Positions 40,914 through 50,187 of a DNA stretch of 64,000 nt are shown here, piece by piece. A program made the translations under genes and the position numbers. Numbering within the stretch: position 1 is the stretch's first letter; the number at the start of each line of letters is the position of its first letter. This DNA is from Chitinophagaceae bacterium (GTDB lineage Bacteria > Bacteroidota > Bacteroidia > Chitinophagales > Chitinophagaceae): positions 204,163 to 268,162 of the forward strand of contig JANINS010000004.1 in NCBI GenBank assembly GCA_024508725.1, written 5' to 3'. Below the pieces are notes generated by a model. That model saw only the letters and a list, made by a program, of their open reading frames with translations, was not told the DNA's origin and did not search any database.

Positions 40914-41393
40914 TTATTTGAGTAATACCAGTTGTCCCAGGTGATATTGCAGGTGGCTGGTACGGGTGATGATGATGTTGAGTTTGTTACGATGTGGCTC
41001 TTTGGCAAAATCTGCTGCAGAAACAGCGGTGTGCTTGTCGAACCAGGCTTCTGTTGACATACTATCAAATTGATGTTTCATCACTTCGCATTGATTTTTC
41101 CAATAGCTGCGCAGCGTTGCAACGGAAGGAAGCTGGGCTACGGCTTTATCGGGAGATTGGATGAAGGGTTCCTTCAACTGAGGATATAGTTTTTCACCCA
41201 GGTCTAAAAGAACGATCATATCATCATGTACTGCTACGAGGTGCCCAAGTAAATAGATACCCCTGTTCTTTGCCGGTGCAATTTCTTTTTCCAGGGTTTC
41301 ATCAGAAAGTGTTTCAAGCAGTGAGTCTGCATTTTTGATCGATGCATTCCACCTGTCTAAAACCATTTTAACGGCGATGTTAGTTGTGGTCAT
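40914..41393 (-). CDS. DinB-family protein
   Basis: A 159-residue helical-bundle protein with likely metal ligands at GIYLLGHLVAVHDDM (two His) and SHLQYHLGQLVL near the C-terminus. It belongs to the DinB/YfiT superfamily and may be a thiol transferase or detoxification protein. First gene of a two-gene operon with the SRPBCC gene. Its minus-strand upstream region has TAGGTTTG (41429-41422), a -7-type box. Confidence 0.83.
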   Translation of the reverse strand: MTTTNIAVKMVLDRWNASIKNADSLLETLSDETLEKEIAPAKNRGIYLLGHLVAVHDDMIVLLDLGEKLYPQLKEPFIQSPDKAVAQLPSVATLRSYWKNQCEVMKHQFDSMSTEAWFDKHTAVSAADFAKEPHRNKLNIIITRTSHLQYHLGQLVLLK

Positions 41394-41481
41394 TTCTCTT
41401 GTTGTTTTTAAGATGATGATGCAAACCTATTGTCTTAAATATACTTTCATGGGTTGCGAAACAGACATTCTAACGGGTTTA

Positions 41482-41508
41482 TTTGGACATGAACCTTGCG
41501 TAGCTTTG
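41482..41508 (+). promoter_or_regulatory. candidate promoter of the GlxA-type regulator
   Basis: TAGCTTTG (41501-41508) matches the Bacteroidota -7 box TAnnTTTG, with TTTG at 41482-41485 fifteen bases upstream. The box ends four bases before ATG 41513, so the transcript should be leaderless or nearly so. Confidence 0.45.
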
Positions 41509-41512
41509 CGGC

Positions 41513-42499
41513 ATGAAACACATGAGTATTCTTGTTCCGAATGGTGATGGTAATAACCTGAGCAGTATTGTAGGGGCGTATAAGATATTCAATAAAGCCA
41601 ACGAGTATAGCAGGCAAATAGGGAAGGAGCCGGTGTTCAATATCCAGTTGGTAGGTGACGCTGCATCGGTGGAATTTTTCGATGGTTTGTTCACTGTGAA
41701 GCCGCATACAACCATCACTTATGTTAGCAAAACAGACATGGTGATCATTCCTTCGCTCAATCATCATTTCAGGGAAGCGCTGCAACAGAACGATGCGATA
41801 GCAGGGTGGATCGAAGAACGGTACAAAGGCGGAGCGGAAGTAGCCAGCATCTGTACCGGTGCTTTTTTACTGGCTGCAACAGGTTTGCTGGATGGGAAGA
41901 GCTGTTCTACTCATTGGTCGGCGGCAGATAGTTTCAGAACGATGTTTCCCAATGTACAATTAAGAGCCGACCGGTTGATCACCGACGAGAAAGGCATTTA
42001 CACCAATGGCGGTGCATATTCTTTCCTGAACCTGGTGATCTATCTCGTAGAAAAATATTACGGCAGGCCAACAGCGATATATTGTTCAAAAGTGTTCCAG
42101 GTAGATATGACGAGGAACAGCCAGAACGAGTTCGCTGTTTTTACCGGGCAGAAACAACACGACGATGAAGTGGTATTGCTTGCACAGGAATACATCGAAC
42201 ACAATCTCGATCAGAAGATCACGGTGGAAGACCTGTCTGCACGATTCAATGTAAGCCGCAGAAATTTCGACAGGCGATTCATTAAGGCAACAGGCAATAC
42301 ACCCATCGAATATTTCCAGCGGGTAAAAATAGAAGCTGCAAAGAAAGCTTTAGAGACCAACCGGAAAACCATCAACGAAGTGATGTATGAAGTTGGCTAC
42401 AGCGATGTAAAAGCGTTCAGGGAAGTGTTCAGGAAAATAACCGGTATATCACCATTAGAGTACAAGAACAAGTATTACAGGTACACGGTGCAGGTGTAA
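41513..42499 (+). CDS. GlxA-family transcriptional regulator (DJ-1/PfpI plus AraC HTH)
   Basis: A 328-residue protein. The DJ-1/PfpI-like domain is about residues 1-190, with the nucleophile-elbow segment ASICTGAFLLAATGLLDGKSC and HWSAADSFRTMFPNVQL. The C-terminal AraC/XylS double helix-turn-helix is about 225-325 (DLSARFNVSRRNFDRRFIKATG, then EVGYSDVKAFREVFRKITG). It probably senses a small molecule and activates nearby genes; the divergent DinB-SRPBCC pair 120 bases away is the first candidate target. Confidence 0.9.
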   Translation: MKHMSILVPNGDGNNLSSIVGAYKIFNKANEYSRQIGKEPVFNIQLVGDAASVEFFDGLFTVKPHTTITYVSKTDMVIIPSLNHHFREALQQNDAIAGWIEERYKGGAEVASICTGAFLLAATGLLDGKSCSTHWSAADSFRTMFPNVQLRADRLITDEKGIYTNGGAYSFLNLVIYLVEKYYGRPTAIYCSKVFQVDMTRNSQNEFAVFTGQKQHDDEVVLLAQEYIEHNLDQKITVEDLSARFNVSRRNFDRRFIKATGNTPIEYFQRVKIEAAKKALETNRKTINEVMYEVGYSDVKAFREVFRKITGISPLEYKNKYYRYTVQV

Positions 42500-42580
42500 T
42501 AACGTTGGATCCCAGGTTTATTAACGACACTTTATTGCAACGCATACGCATCGCTCCGCTGCTTGTTTTAAACTTGCAGT

Positions 42581-44239
42581 ATGAGATGCAATGTCGGTAC
42601 ACCAAAACATTTACTGCAATGGCTTGCGTGGGTAACATGCTTATTGTGTATGTACCCGGTTGTCGTATCGGCTCAGCCGGGTGGTGGCGGTGGATTGTTT
42701 ATCCGAAATATGTATAACAGGAACCTGAAGCCTGTAGACCTTTCGAATGATCCGCAAATCTTTATACGGACTTTTGTTTTACTCAAGGGCAAGGTGTACC
42801 AGGAAACATTCCTGCACGATCAATACATGGCGAACAATGGCAAGATGCGTGTCAGCAGGAGTTATTATGGTTTTGGTTTGCCACCAGCCGGCGATGTGGA
42901 CGGTAATGGGTATGGCGACAGGCAATCAGACCAGCGAATGATGATCATTTACAACCGGGATACGATGGTGATCGATTTTACGGGCATCACGGGAGAGAAT
43001 GCCGGGGGTTATACTGATGTAATGGATTCACTGGTGATACAACCTGGCTATTTCACATATGATCGCAGCAGGCTTAACAATAGCACTGGATACAATATCG
43101 ATGAATGGAAGGCGTTGGCAAAGCTGCAACAAAACGGGCTTACGCCCTTCACCATACAACAGCTCCGCAGCAAAAAGCTGATCCGCTTAGAGGCAAAGAT
43201 AGATCTGTCTTTCCTGCAGAAAGGACAACTACCAGCTTCATTCTATTTCAAACGTGCGGCTTACTACCTGCAACACAATAAGCCGTCACAGGCACTGGCA
43301 GATATTCGCACAGCCATAGAAAAAAACCAGGGGCGTGTGAACTGTGAAGCTTTATACCTGCTCACAGGCGCATACACCGCTTTAGGGCAATACCAGGATG
43401 CCATCGATCATATCTCATCTGCCCTAGAATGTCGTCAAAATGCCTGGGAAGACGCTATAGAAGCCAAAGCGGGAAATTACAGAACAAGGATCGACCTGTT
43501 GATCCACATGGGCAGGTACCAGGAAGCACTCAACGATCACAATACCATTGTCTCAATGTCGGAGGATAAAATGAGGCCTGTGATCGACAGGGCACAGTTC
43601 AAACAGCGATACATGCATGATGCTGTGGGGTCAAAGAACGATCTGCTGGAATTTCTTAGCAGTATCCCGGGAGATCATTTGTCTGATCGTCCACAAGGAA
43701 CATCTGAATATACCGATGTATATTTTGTGCTGGCAGGTATTGAGTACAGCACCAACGATATCATCAACGCTGCAAAGCACTGGCTGAAAGCGGAGGAGTT
43801 TGGATATAGCGTTTCAAGTGATGAAGCTGCTGTACGGCATTTTGATTCTGTTATAAAAGCACATCCTCAACTGCCCGAATTGTATCTCTGTCGTGCCCTG
43901 GCTGAGTTCAAACGTGGCCCTTACCTTGGCTGGGGAAGGGAAACGAAAGCATGCTTTGAAAAAGCGTTAACCGATATCAACAGGGCAGATCAAACAGGTA
44001 TGAAAGACTATCGCATTCACATGTACCGTGCAAGGGTATTAACGTTATTACAGCGATATGAAGATGCCTTGAAAGAAATAGATATAGCAATCCTGGAAAA
44101 CAATACCGATCCTCGCTGCTACCTTTTCCGTTACGAAATACGCAGCAATCTTGGTCAAACAAAATACGGCGATAACAACGATACCGATTACCAGCGTTAC
44201 CTGCAGCTGGCAAAGCAATGGCGTTGGGATAATTATTAG
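42581..44239 (+). CDS. exported TPR-repeat protein, hypothetical
   Basis: A 552-residue protein. A signal peptide (WLAWVTCLLCMYPVVVSAQ) is followed by a region unlike known domains, including an acidic DVDGNGYGDRQSD stretch. From about residue 225 come six or so tetratricopeptide-like repeats, for example SFYFKRAAYYLQHNKPSQALADIRTAI, ALYLLTGAYTALGQYQDAIDHI and LYLCRALAEFKRGPYL. It is likely a periplasmic scaffold. The start codon is uncertain (ATG 42581 gives the signal peptide). Convergent with the channel gene. Confidence 0.7.
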   Translation: MRCNVGTPKHLLQWLAWVTCLLCMYPVVVSAQPGGGGGLFIRNMYNRNLKPVDLSNDPQIFIRTFVLLKGKVYQETFLHDQYMANNGKMRVSRSYYGFGLPPAGDVDGNGYGDRQSDQRMMIIYNRDTMVIDFTGITGENAGGYTDVMDSLVIQPGYFTYDRSRLNNSTGYNIDEWKALAKLQQNGLTPFTIQQLRSKKLIRLEAKIDLSFLQKGQLPASFYFKRAAYYLQHNKPSQALADIRTAIEKNQGRVNCEALYLLTGAYTALGQYQDAIDHISSALECRQNAWEDAIEAKAGNYRTRIDLLIHMGRYQEALNDHNTIVSMSEDKMRPVIDRAQFKQRYMHDAVGSKNDLLEFLSSIPGDHLSDRPQGTSEYTDVYFVLAGIEYSTNDIINAAKHWLKAEEFGYSVSSDEAAVRHFDSVIKAHPQLPELYLCRALAEFKRGPYLGWGRETKACFEKALTDINRADQTGMKDYRIHMYRARVLTLLQRYEDALKEIDIAILENNTDPRCYLFRYEIRSNLGQTKYGDNNDTDYQRYLQLAKQWRWDNY

Positions 44240-44274
44240 CATGGATATGGGTGACGACTGCTATAACTCATCCA

Positions 44275-45087
44275 TCACAAATGTTCACCACATTTCTTGC
44301 AGTAATTCGCATCAGCATCATGTCCTTCTTTACCACAACGTGGACATACTTCGTGCTTCTGGTCTTTTCGCCGGGCAGCGATCGCCATTTCGGTAGTGAT
44401 GATACCCGTAGGTACTGCAATAATGCCATAACCGATTAGCATGATAAGACTCGCCACCGCTTTTCCCAATGGTGTTGCCGGAGATATATCGCCATAGCCC
44501 ACAGTAGTAATTGTAACGATAGACCAATAGATGCTGTCGGGGATACTCTTGAAACCATTTTCCCTGCCTTCGATCAGGTACATAGACGATCCCAGGATGA
44601 TCACCAGCATGAGAACAGTGAGCATGAAGATGCTGATCTTCCTGAGGCTGCCTTTCATGGCCGTACCCAGGAATCGCATTTCAGACAGGTAATTGCTGAG
44701 TTTAAATATCCTGAAAACACGCAGCAGTCGCAATGCACGGAAAACAAGGAGTGATTGCGTTCCGGCAAATAAAATGCTGAGGTAACCCGGGATGATCGCC
44801 AGCAGATCGATGATGCCCAGGAAACTGAAGACATAACCCATCGGTCTTTTAATGCTGATGAGGCGTAAGAGGTATTCGATGGTGAAGATGATAGTGAAGG
44901 TCCATTCGAGTATATAGAAGAGGTGGCCGTAACGTTCATTCATCCAGTCAACACTGTCGAGCATCACTACTACAATGCTGCCGAGTATTAGTACCAGCAG
45001 GCTTACGTCGAATGTTTTACCTGCCGGGGTGTTGGATTCATAGATCACTTCGTGAAGCCGGTCACGCCAGTGTTTTTGTTGGTGCAT
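44275..45087 (-). CDS. voltage-gated-type potassium channel with C-terminal zinc ribbon
   Basis: A 270-residue ion channel. Six hydrophobic segments include a voltage-sensor-like S4 with regularly spaced arginines (LVFRALRLLRVFRIFKL), a pore helix and the selectivity filter TTVGYGD, then the inner helix. The last 25 or so residues form a zinc-ribbon with four cysteines, CPRCG and YCKKCG. It conducts K+ or similar cations across the inner membrane. Start ATG 45087. The ribbon is a possible sensor or assembly domain. Confidence 0.88.
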   Translation of the reverse strand: MHQQKHWRDRLHEVIYESNTPAGKTFDVSLLVLILGSIVVVMLDSVDWMNERYGHLFYILEWTFTIIFTIEYLLRLISIKRPMGYVFSFLGIIDLLAIIPGYLSILFAGTQSLLVFRALRLLRVFRIFKLSNYLSEMRFLGTAMKGSLRKISIFMLTVLMLVIILGSSMYLIEGRENGFKSIPDSIYWSIVTITTVGYGDISPATPLGKAVASLIMLIGYGIIAVPTGIITTEMAIAARRKDQKHEVCPRCGKEGHDADANYCKKCGEHL

Positions 45088-45121
45088 TGTACTAAGATAC
45101 AAGACTGAGCGGTGATGAAAC

Positions 45122-45152
45122 AAAAAGAGCTGTCTTTTAAAAACAGCTCTTT
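45122..45152 (-). terminator. intrinsic terminator
   Basis: AAAGAGCTGT (45124-45133) pairs with ACAGCTCTTT (45143-45152) over a nine-base loop, with A-run at 45122-45126 giving a T tract on the minus strand. It lies 15 bases downstream of the SdiA-regulated-type gene. Confidence 0.8.
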
Positions 45153-45167
45153 CTTGTTATTCGTCAG

Positions 45168-46055
45168 TTACTGTATGGAGACCTTCATAATATTACCTTG
45201 TTTACTTACTCCTTCATTCGAGATATAGATATCTCCTTCCGGGCTAAACGATATCCCTTCCGGTTGTTCAAACGAACCGCCAAGGTTAAGCACCTGTTTG
45301 ATCGATCCATCCCTGCTCATTACCATCAGTTTTGATGATGGTCCATCTACAACATATAATTCATTGGTAGAAGGATGCACCGCTATTGCAGAAGGTTTGA
45401 ATCCTTTTTTCTTTTTACCTCCACCAAGATCATTGTTATTCATATCGATCTTATACACCGGGTTTTTCGCAAAGGTTTTGGATGCAAGATCAAATGCATA
45501 CACACCTTTGTAATCTTTTGTAGATGGCTCTTCGTCTTTAATACCCAGTAACAACCTGTTACCGCTTTTATCATAAACCAGTGCTTCTACGTTATGTTCT
45601 TCAGTAAGTGCTGTTTTATATTGTTTGGTCGATGGTTTACTGTTCCAGTTACTGATCTCGAACAATACTCCATCACTTCTAACGATATAAGCATTGTTAC
45701 CTGCAAGCGTGATACCTTCATAGTCACCGGCACCCGCAAATGGTATCTCTTTTTCAATCTGCCCGTTCTTTACATTATAAACGAATAGCACACCTTCTTC
45801 GTCCTGCACACAGGCAAAGCGATCGTTATCCAGGTAACTTAATCCGGATATTTCTTTCAGCCGGTGTGGCAGTTGCCATTGCTGCAACACTTTCACTGAT
45901 GCGGATGCTGCTTCTTTCTTACCGGCTTTTTTGTCTTTGTCTTTTTTCTTTTCTTTTTTGTTTTCACCGGCGAGCAGCGTAGTACCTATATCATTCCGAT
46001 ATATAAATCCTGCACCTACCAATGCTATTAAAAGTATGATCACGATGTATTTCAT
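45168..46055 (-). CDS. SdiA-regulated-domain beta-propeller protein
   Basis: A 295-residue protein with an N-terminal membrane anchor (IVIILLIALVGAGFIYR), a lysine-rich linker (KKEKKKDKDKKAGKKE), then a six-bladed propeller as in the SdiA-regulated family: LKEISGLSYLDNDRFACVQDEEG, FAGAGDYEGITLAGNNAYIV and EQPEGISFSPEGDIYISNEG. It is probably periplasmic. The family is linked to calcium-dependent phytase-like or esterase-like propellers, with no proven activity here. It is the last gene of a cluster with the PepSY lipoprotein and two-component genes. Confidence 0.83.
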   Translation of the reverse strand: MKYIVIILLIALVGAGFIYRNDIGTTLLAGENKKEKKKDKDKKAGKKEAASASVKVLQQWQLPHRLKEISGLSYLDNDRFACVQDEEGVLFVYNVKNGQIEKEIPFAGAGDYEGITLAGNNAYIVRSDGVLFEISNWNSKPSTKQYKTALTEEHNVEALVYDKSGNRLLLGIKDEEPSTKDYKGVYAFDLASKTFAKNPVYKIDMNNNDLGGGKKKKGFKPSAIAVHPSTNELYVVDGPSSKLMVMSRDGSIKQVLNLGGSFEQPEGISFSPEGDIYISNEGVSKQGNIMKVSIQ

Positions 46056-46079
46056 AGTGTCTTGTTTTAATGAATGTTG

Positions 46080-46529
46080 TTATTTCCAATAATCGATGCC
46101 TGCAGCAGGTTTGCCATTAGCATCAAAAACCAGTTCCAGGTCTTTGGTGCTGCCTTTACCGTCTAACTCAACCTGGTAATAGATCACACCTGCTTTTTCA
46201 ATTCTTTCTGCCTCATCTAGCGTATAGTCTTTATAGGTTGAATTGATCACATCTGTAATGGCAACAGGCAATGAATCTTTACTGATCTCCTGCTTTTGCA
46301 TTACGATATTGCCCGAAGCATCCACCAAAACCTTGGTTTCATTGGTGCCGGATTTTACTTCCGCTTCATATCCGTTAGATCGTTTCTCCCATTCGATCTT
46401 ATCAGAAGATGAATACTTCGATTTTACGGTATTCACTACTACCGATGGAAGTTTGGATTCGCTGACGTGATTGCCACATCCTGCTAACACAACACCCACT
46501 ACACCACATGCAATAATTATATTTTTCAT
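46080..46529 (-). CDS. PepSY-like lipoprotein (DUF2874)
   Basis: A 149-residue lipoprotein. The signal is IIIACGVVGVVLAGC with lipobox LAGC. The mature part has two repeats of the PepSY-like pattern: VNTVKSKYSSSDKIEWEKRSNGYEAEV and VINSTYKDYTLDEAERIEKAGVIYYQVEL, with DANGKPAAG at the end. Such proteins frequently sit beside OmpR-type two-component systems in Bacteroidota and may be their output or sensor partner. ATG 46529 gives the clean signal sequence. Confidence 0.87.
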   Translation of the reverse strand: MKNIIIACGVVGVVLAGCGNHVSESKLPSVVVNTVKSKYSSSDKIEWEKRSNGYEAEVKSGTNETKVLVDASGNIVMQKQEISKDSLPVAITDVINSTYKDYTLDEAERIEKAGVIYYQVELDGKGSTKDLELVFDANGKPAAGIDYWK

Positions 46530-46560
46530 GACGCCTTGTTTTATAGAACAAAGCTCAATA

Positions 46561-47850
46561 TCAATTTGGGAAAGAATCGGGAATAACGGTCTTGGTAAAT
46601 GCAACGGTTATAACATGTTGATCGAGGTATTGATAATCAATCCTGAAATGATAGAGGTCTGTGATAGCTTTAACAATAGATAAACCTAAGCCGGTAGATT
46701 GGGTAGAAGGATGCTGTGTATCGAACCGGCTGAACAATCTGTCTTTTATCAGCGGCTTATTGCCACTGTTTTTGATTACCAGCAGGCAATGCTGTAAACT
46801 AATATTGATACTGCCACCCGGAGGTGTATGCAGCACTGCATTTTTAATGAGGTTGAAAAGCAGTATCATCGCAAGATCTTCATGCATTTGTACAATGCAA
46901 TCTTTCGTATCGATAGTGAGGCTTATTCCTTTGTACTGAGCCTGTTCCTGGAAGTCGTCGGTTATTTTTTGAATGAGTTCCTGCAAATGAACAGGGGTAA
47001 CACCTGTATACTGCCTGTTCTCGATCTTTGATAATAAAAGCAACGAACGATTAAGTCTTGTGAGCCTGTCAAGGTTATCCAATGCCGATGAAAGCAATGC
47101 AAGTTGTTGATCACTGAGGTGCTCTTGTTCTGCAAGGTGCTCCAGTTTGTTAATGGCAATACCAAGTGGCGTTTGCAGTTCGTGTGCAGCGTTCTCGATA
47201 AAATGTTTCTGGCTGGTAAACACTTCCAGGTTATTGTTCTGCATCTCCTGCAAAGCATTGTTCAACAGCCTGAACTCTTCTATATGCGTTTGCTGTGTTT
47301 GAATGTTGACAGACCTGTCTATCCTGAAATCTTTTAGTTGTGAGAGCATGCGGTAAAATGGTTTCCATACTTTCTTCAGTAATACGTTATTCAGGATGAG
47401 TACGGGCAACACGATACCGAGGTACAGCCATATCAATGCATACACCAATGCATTTACAAGGTCATCTTCTTCTACCATTGAAGTGGCAACTTCGAGGTGA
47501 TAGTATTTTCCTCCAGAAAGGAAAACAGTTTTTAATAGCCTGATCGGTTCTTGAGATCCTTCATTTTCCATGTACATGGAACTGTCGATGTATACATCAT
47601 GCAATTTATTCGCGGCTTCCCGGCTGATGGGAGTGATCCTGAATCCTGCTTCGCCAAATTCCGGTTTATTAAGTAAGGTAGAATCTGCTCCTGCTTTTTT
47701 AATGATAAGTTGTTTCTGGTTGTCGAGTCCATCGTCTATGCTGTCATATATTTCGTCCAGCATGGTATAGTAATACACTGCTGCCCATACTGTGATCACC
47801 AATAATAATATAGCGGCAAAGTATGAAGTGGTATAGTTAAGCAGTTTCAT
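46561..47850 (-). CDS. membrane sensor histidine kinase
   Basis: A 429-residue kinase. Two membrane helices (residues 8-30 and about 140-160) flank a short periplasmic sensor, then a HAMP-like linker and the dimerisation box FIENAAHELQTPLGI with the phosphorylated His. The ATPase domain has N-box NLIKNAVLH and G-box TGLGLSIVKAI. Its start overlaps the regulator stop by four bases (ATGA), so the two are translationally coupled. The PepSY lipoprotein gene follows. Confidence 0.92.
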   Translation of the reverse strand: MKLLNYTTSYFAAILLLVITVWAAVYYYTMLDEIYDSIDDGLDNQKQLIIKKAGADSTLLNKPEFGEAGFRITPISREAANKLHDVYIDSSMYMENEGSQEPIRLLKTVFLSGGKYYHLEVATSMVEEDDLVNALVYALIWLYLGIVLPVLILNNVLLKKVWKPFYRMLSQLKDFRIDRSVNIQTQQTHIEEFRLLNNALQEMQNNNLEVFTSQKHFIENAAHELQTPLGIAINKLEHLAEQEHLSDQQLALLSSALDNLDRLTRLNRSLLLLSKIENRQYTGVTPVHLQELIQKITDDFQEQAQYKGISLTIDTKDCIVQMHEDLAMILLFNLIKNAVLHTPPGGSINISLQHCLLVIKNSGNKPLIKDRLFSRFDTQHPSTQSTGLGLSIVKAITDLYHFRIDYQYLDQHVITVAFTKTVIPDSFPN

Positions 47851-48524
47851 AGCTCGGTTAGTTTATAGCCAATACCATACACAGCTTTGATCTCTACCAA
47901 GGCATTGCTGTCTTTTAATTTTTTCCGGAGGTTTTTTATTTGCGAGTAGATGAAGTCGAAGCTGCTCACCTCGTCTATGTTGTCTCCCCATACATGTTCT
48001 GCCAGGGCGGTTTTATTTACGAGGCGATTCTTATTGATCAACAGGTATTCGATAATGTTGTATTCTTTCCTGTTCAGATCGATCTCCCGGTCATCTACCT
48101 GCAATGTTCGGTTGATAGTGTTTAATGAAACATTTTGAACGGTGATGATGTCGCTGCCCTGTGCTGCTTTTCTTCTCAACAGCGATCGTACTCTTGCATT
48201 TAACTCAGCGAAGTGAAAAGGTTTAGCGAGATAATCATCTGCACCAAGGTTAAGTCCAGCCACTTTATCATCGATCGAATCTTTGGCCGATACAATAAGT
48301 ACAGCATCCGTTCTTCCTTCTTTTTTCAGCTCCTGCAATAACGAGAGGCCTGTACCACCAGGCAGGCCAATATCTAGCAGGATGCAGTCGTAATTATATA
48401 CACCTAATTTTTCCCGGGCAGAATGGTAATCTGTTGCAGTTTCAACAATGTAATTTTCCTGCAGCAGCAACTGTTGCATGTTTTCCCGCATGCCGGCTTC
48501 ATCTTCTACGATCAGCAATTTCAT
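47847..48524 (-). CDS. OmpR-family response regulator
   Basis: A 225-residue regulator. The receiver domain has EDE at residues 7-9, phospho-acceptor D51 in LLDIGLPG and K in DYLAKPFHF. The winged-helix DNA-binding domain is about residues 130-225 (DLNRKEYNIIEYLLINKNRL, HVWGD). It is first of the operon; the target genes probably include the PepSY lipoprotein downstream. Confidence 0.93.
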   Translation of the reverse strand: MKLLIVEDEAGMRENMQQLLLQENYIVETATDYHSAREKLGVYNYDCILLDIGLPGGTGLSLLQELKKEGRTDAVLIVSAKDSIDDKVAGLNLGADDYLAKPFHFAELNARVRSLLRRKAAQGSDIITVQNVSLNTINRTLQVDDREIDLNRKEYNIIEYLLINKNRLVNKTALAEHVWGDNIDEVSSFDFIYSQIKNLRKKLKDSNALVEIKAVYGIGYKLTEL

Positions 48525-48586
48525 AGCTGGTTAATAGCAAACACGGTGCTAAGAATGGATCAGCTTTAAGACTACTTTTTGGGTGT

Positions 48587-49648
48587 CTATTTCGCTCTCT
48601 CGTACTGCACTGCCCAGTCAACATCTTCTCCCAATTCCTGAGCAGCATGTAAAGCAAAATAAGGATCACGCAGCATTTGCCTTGCCAGTAAAACAAGGTC
48701 GGCCTTCCCCTGGCTGATGATGCTTTCTGCTTCTGCAGCAGTAGTGATCATACCTACAGCACCAGTTTTTATTCCGGTTTCCTTGCGAATCTGTTCTGCA
48801 AAAGATGTTTGATATAACGGGCCGGCTTTGATCTTTGCATTGTGCACATTGCCTCCGCTGCTACAGTCGATCAGGTCTACTCCTTTATTTTTAAGATCCT
48901 TTGCAAGTGCTATGGAGTCTTCTAATGTCCATCCACCTTCAGCGTAATCTGTAGCTGAGATACGAACAAAAAGAGGCAGTTCATCTGTCCATATATTTCT
49001 TACGGCTTCAACTACCTGGAGCAACAACCTGGTGCGGTTCTCGAAGCTGCCACCATATTCATCAGTTCGCCGATTGCTTAATGGACTCAGAAACTGGTGT
49101 AGCAGGTAGCCATGAGCAGCATGTATTTCGGCTACTTTAAAACCAGCTGTTTTTGCACGAAGCGCCGCATTCCTGAAATCATCAATCACTTTTTCAATAC
49201 CTGCTATGTCAAGTTCAACCGGAATATGCATTCCTTCTTTGTATGCGATAGGCGAAGGTGCCACTGTTTGCCAGGCTCCTTCATCTTCTTTAAGCGAAGC
49301 ACCACCTTTCCATGGAAGGGGAGTGCTTGCTTTTCTTCCGGCGTGAGCCAGTTGAATGCCAGCTATTGAACCATGCTGGTGAATGAAGTGAGTGATCCTT
49401 TTCAATGTATCGATGTGTTCATCTTTCCAGATACCCAGATCACCGTTTGTTATCCTTCCTTCAGGTGATACTGCTGTGGCTTCACAAATGATCAGTCCTG
49501 CACCACCTATTGCACGGCTGCCAAGATGTACCAGATGCCAATCATTGGCAAAGCCGTCTTCGCTGCTGTACTGGCACATGGGTGAAACAACGATCCTGTT
49601 TCTGAGTTGTATTGATCTTATACTGAATGGTTGAAAAACTGTTGCCAT
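48587..49648 (-). CDS. namA: NADH:flavin oxidoreductase, YqjM/NamA-type old yellow enzyme
   Basis: A 353-residue TIM-barrel FMN protein. Motifs are LRNRIVVSPMCQYSS (with the characteristic Cys of the YqjM class), HLGSRAIGGAGLIICEATAVSPEGRI, QLAHAGRK (active His pair position), EIHAAHGYLLHQFLSPLSN and LVLLARQMLRDP near the end. It reduces alkene bonds of alpha,beta-unsaturated carbonyls with NADPH. Start ATG 49648. Stand-alone, between the two-component operon and the pan operon. Confidence 0.92.
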   Translation of the reverse strand: MATVFQPFSIRSIQLRNRIVVSPMCQYSSEDGFANDWHLVHLGSRAIGGAGLIICEATAVSPEGRITNGDLGIWKDEHIDTLKRITHFIHQHGSIAGIQLAHAGRKASTPLPWKGGASLKEDEGAWQTVAPSPIAYKEGMHIPVELDIAGIEKVIDDFRNAALRAKTAGFKVAEIHAAHGYLLHQFLSPLSNRRTDEYGGSFENRTRLLLQVVEAVRNIWTDELPLFVRISATDYAEGGWTLEDSIALAKDLKNKGVDLIDCSSGGNVHNAKIKAGPLYQTSFAEQIRKETGIKTGAVGMITTAAEAESIISQGKADLVLLARQMLRDPYFALHAAQELGEDVDWAVQYERAK

Positions 49649-49698
49649 ATAATAAATCTAAAATAAACAAGGCGTTCTTATCTGCATTTGTCGGAGGA

Positions 49699-50187
49699 TT
49701 ACTGCTTCATCTTCTCAATAATTCCCGTAGTAGAAAATCCTTCAACAATAGGATTGATCACCACTCTTCCACCATTGGCGATCACTTCTTTGGAGCCGGC
49801 GATCTGTTCAACGGTATAATCTCCACCTTTTACCAGTACATCAGGCATAATGGCTTTGATCAGTTCAAGTGGTGTGTCTTCGTGAAAGATGATCACAGCA
49901 TCCACCATCAGCAATGAAGCGATGAGTAAAGCCCTGCTGTTCTCATTATTAACAGGGCGGCTTTCACCTTTCAATCGTTTTACGCTGGCATCACCATTCA
50001 CGGCAACGATGAGAAAATCTCCTTCCTGTGCAGCCTGTGAAAGCGAAGCGATATGACCTTCGTGCAATATGTCGAACACACCATTGGTGAATGCAATGGA
50101 TTTACCCAACACTTTTAAACCGTTGATCACGGGTAAAAGCTCAGGCAGCGTTTTGATCTTGTTGGGGATGAATGAAACGTTCTTCAT
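49699..50187 (-). CDS. rfaE2: D-glycero-beta-D-manno-heptose 1-phosphate adenylyltransferase (RfaE2 domain)
   Basis: A 162-residue nucleotidyltransferase. AFTNGVFDILHEGHIASLSQA contains the H-x-G-H motif, then VNGDASVKRLKGESRPVN and VLVKGGDYTVEQI. It adenylates heptose-1-phosphate to make ADP-heptose for LPS core or signalling. The kinase domain (RfaE1) is not fused, as usual in Bacteroidota. ATG 50187 lies inside the preceding flippase gene (47-base overlap), a more extensive overlap than normal. Confidence 0.9.
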   Translation of the reverse strand: MKNVSFIPNKIKTLPELLPVINGLKVLGKSIAFTNGVFDILHEGHIASLSQAAQEGDFLIVAVNGDASVKRLKGESRPVNNENSRALLIASLLMVDAVIIFHEDTPLELIKAIMPDVLVKGGDYTVEQIAGSKEVIANGGRVVINPIVEGFSTTGIIEKMKQ

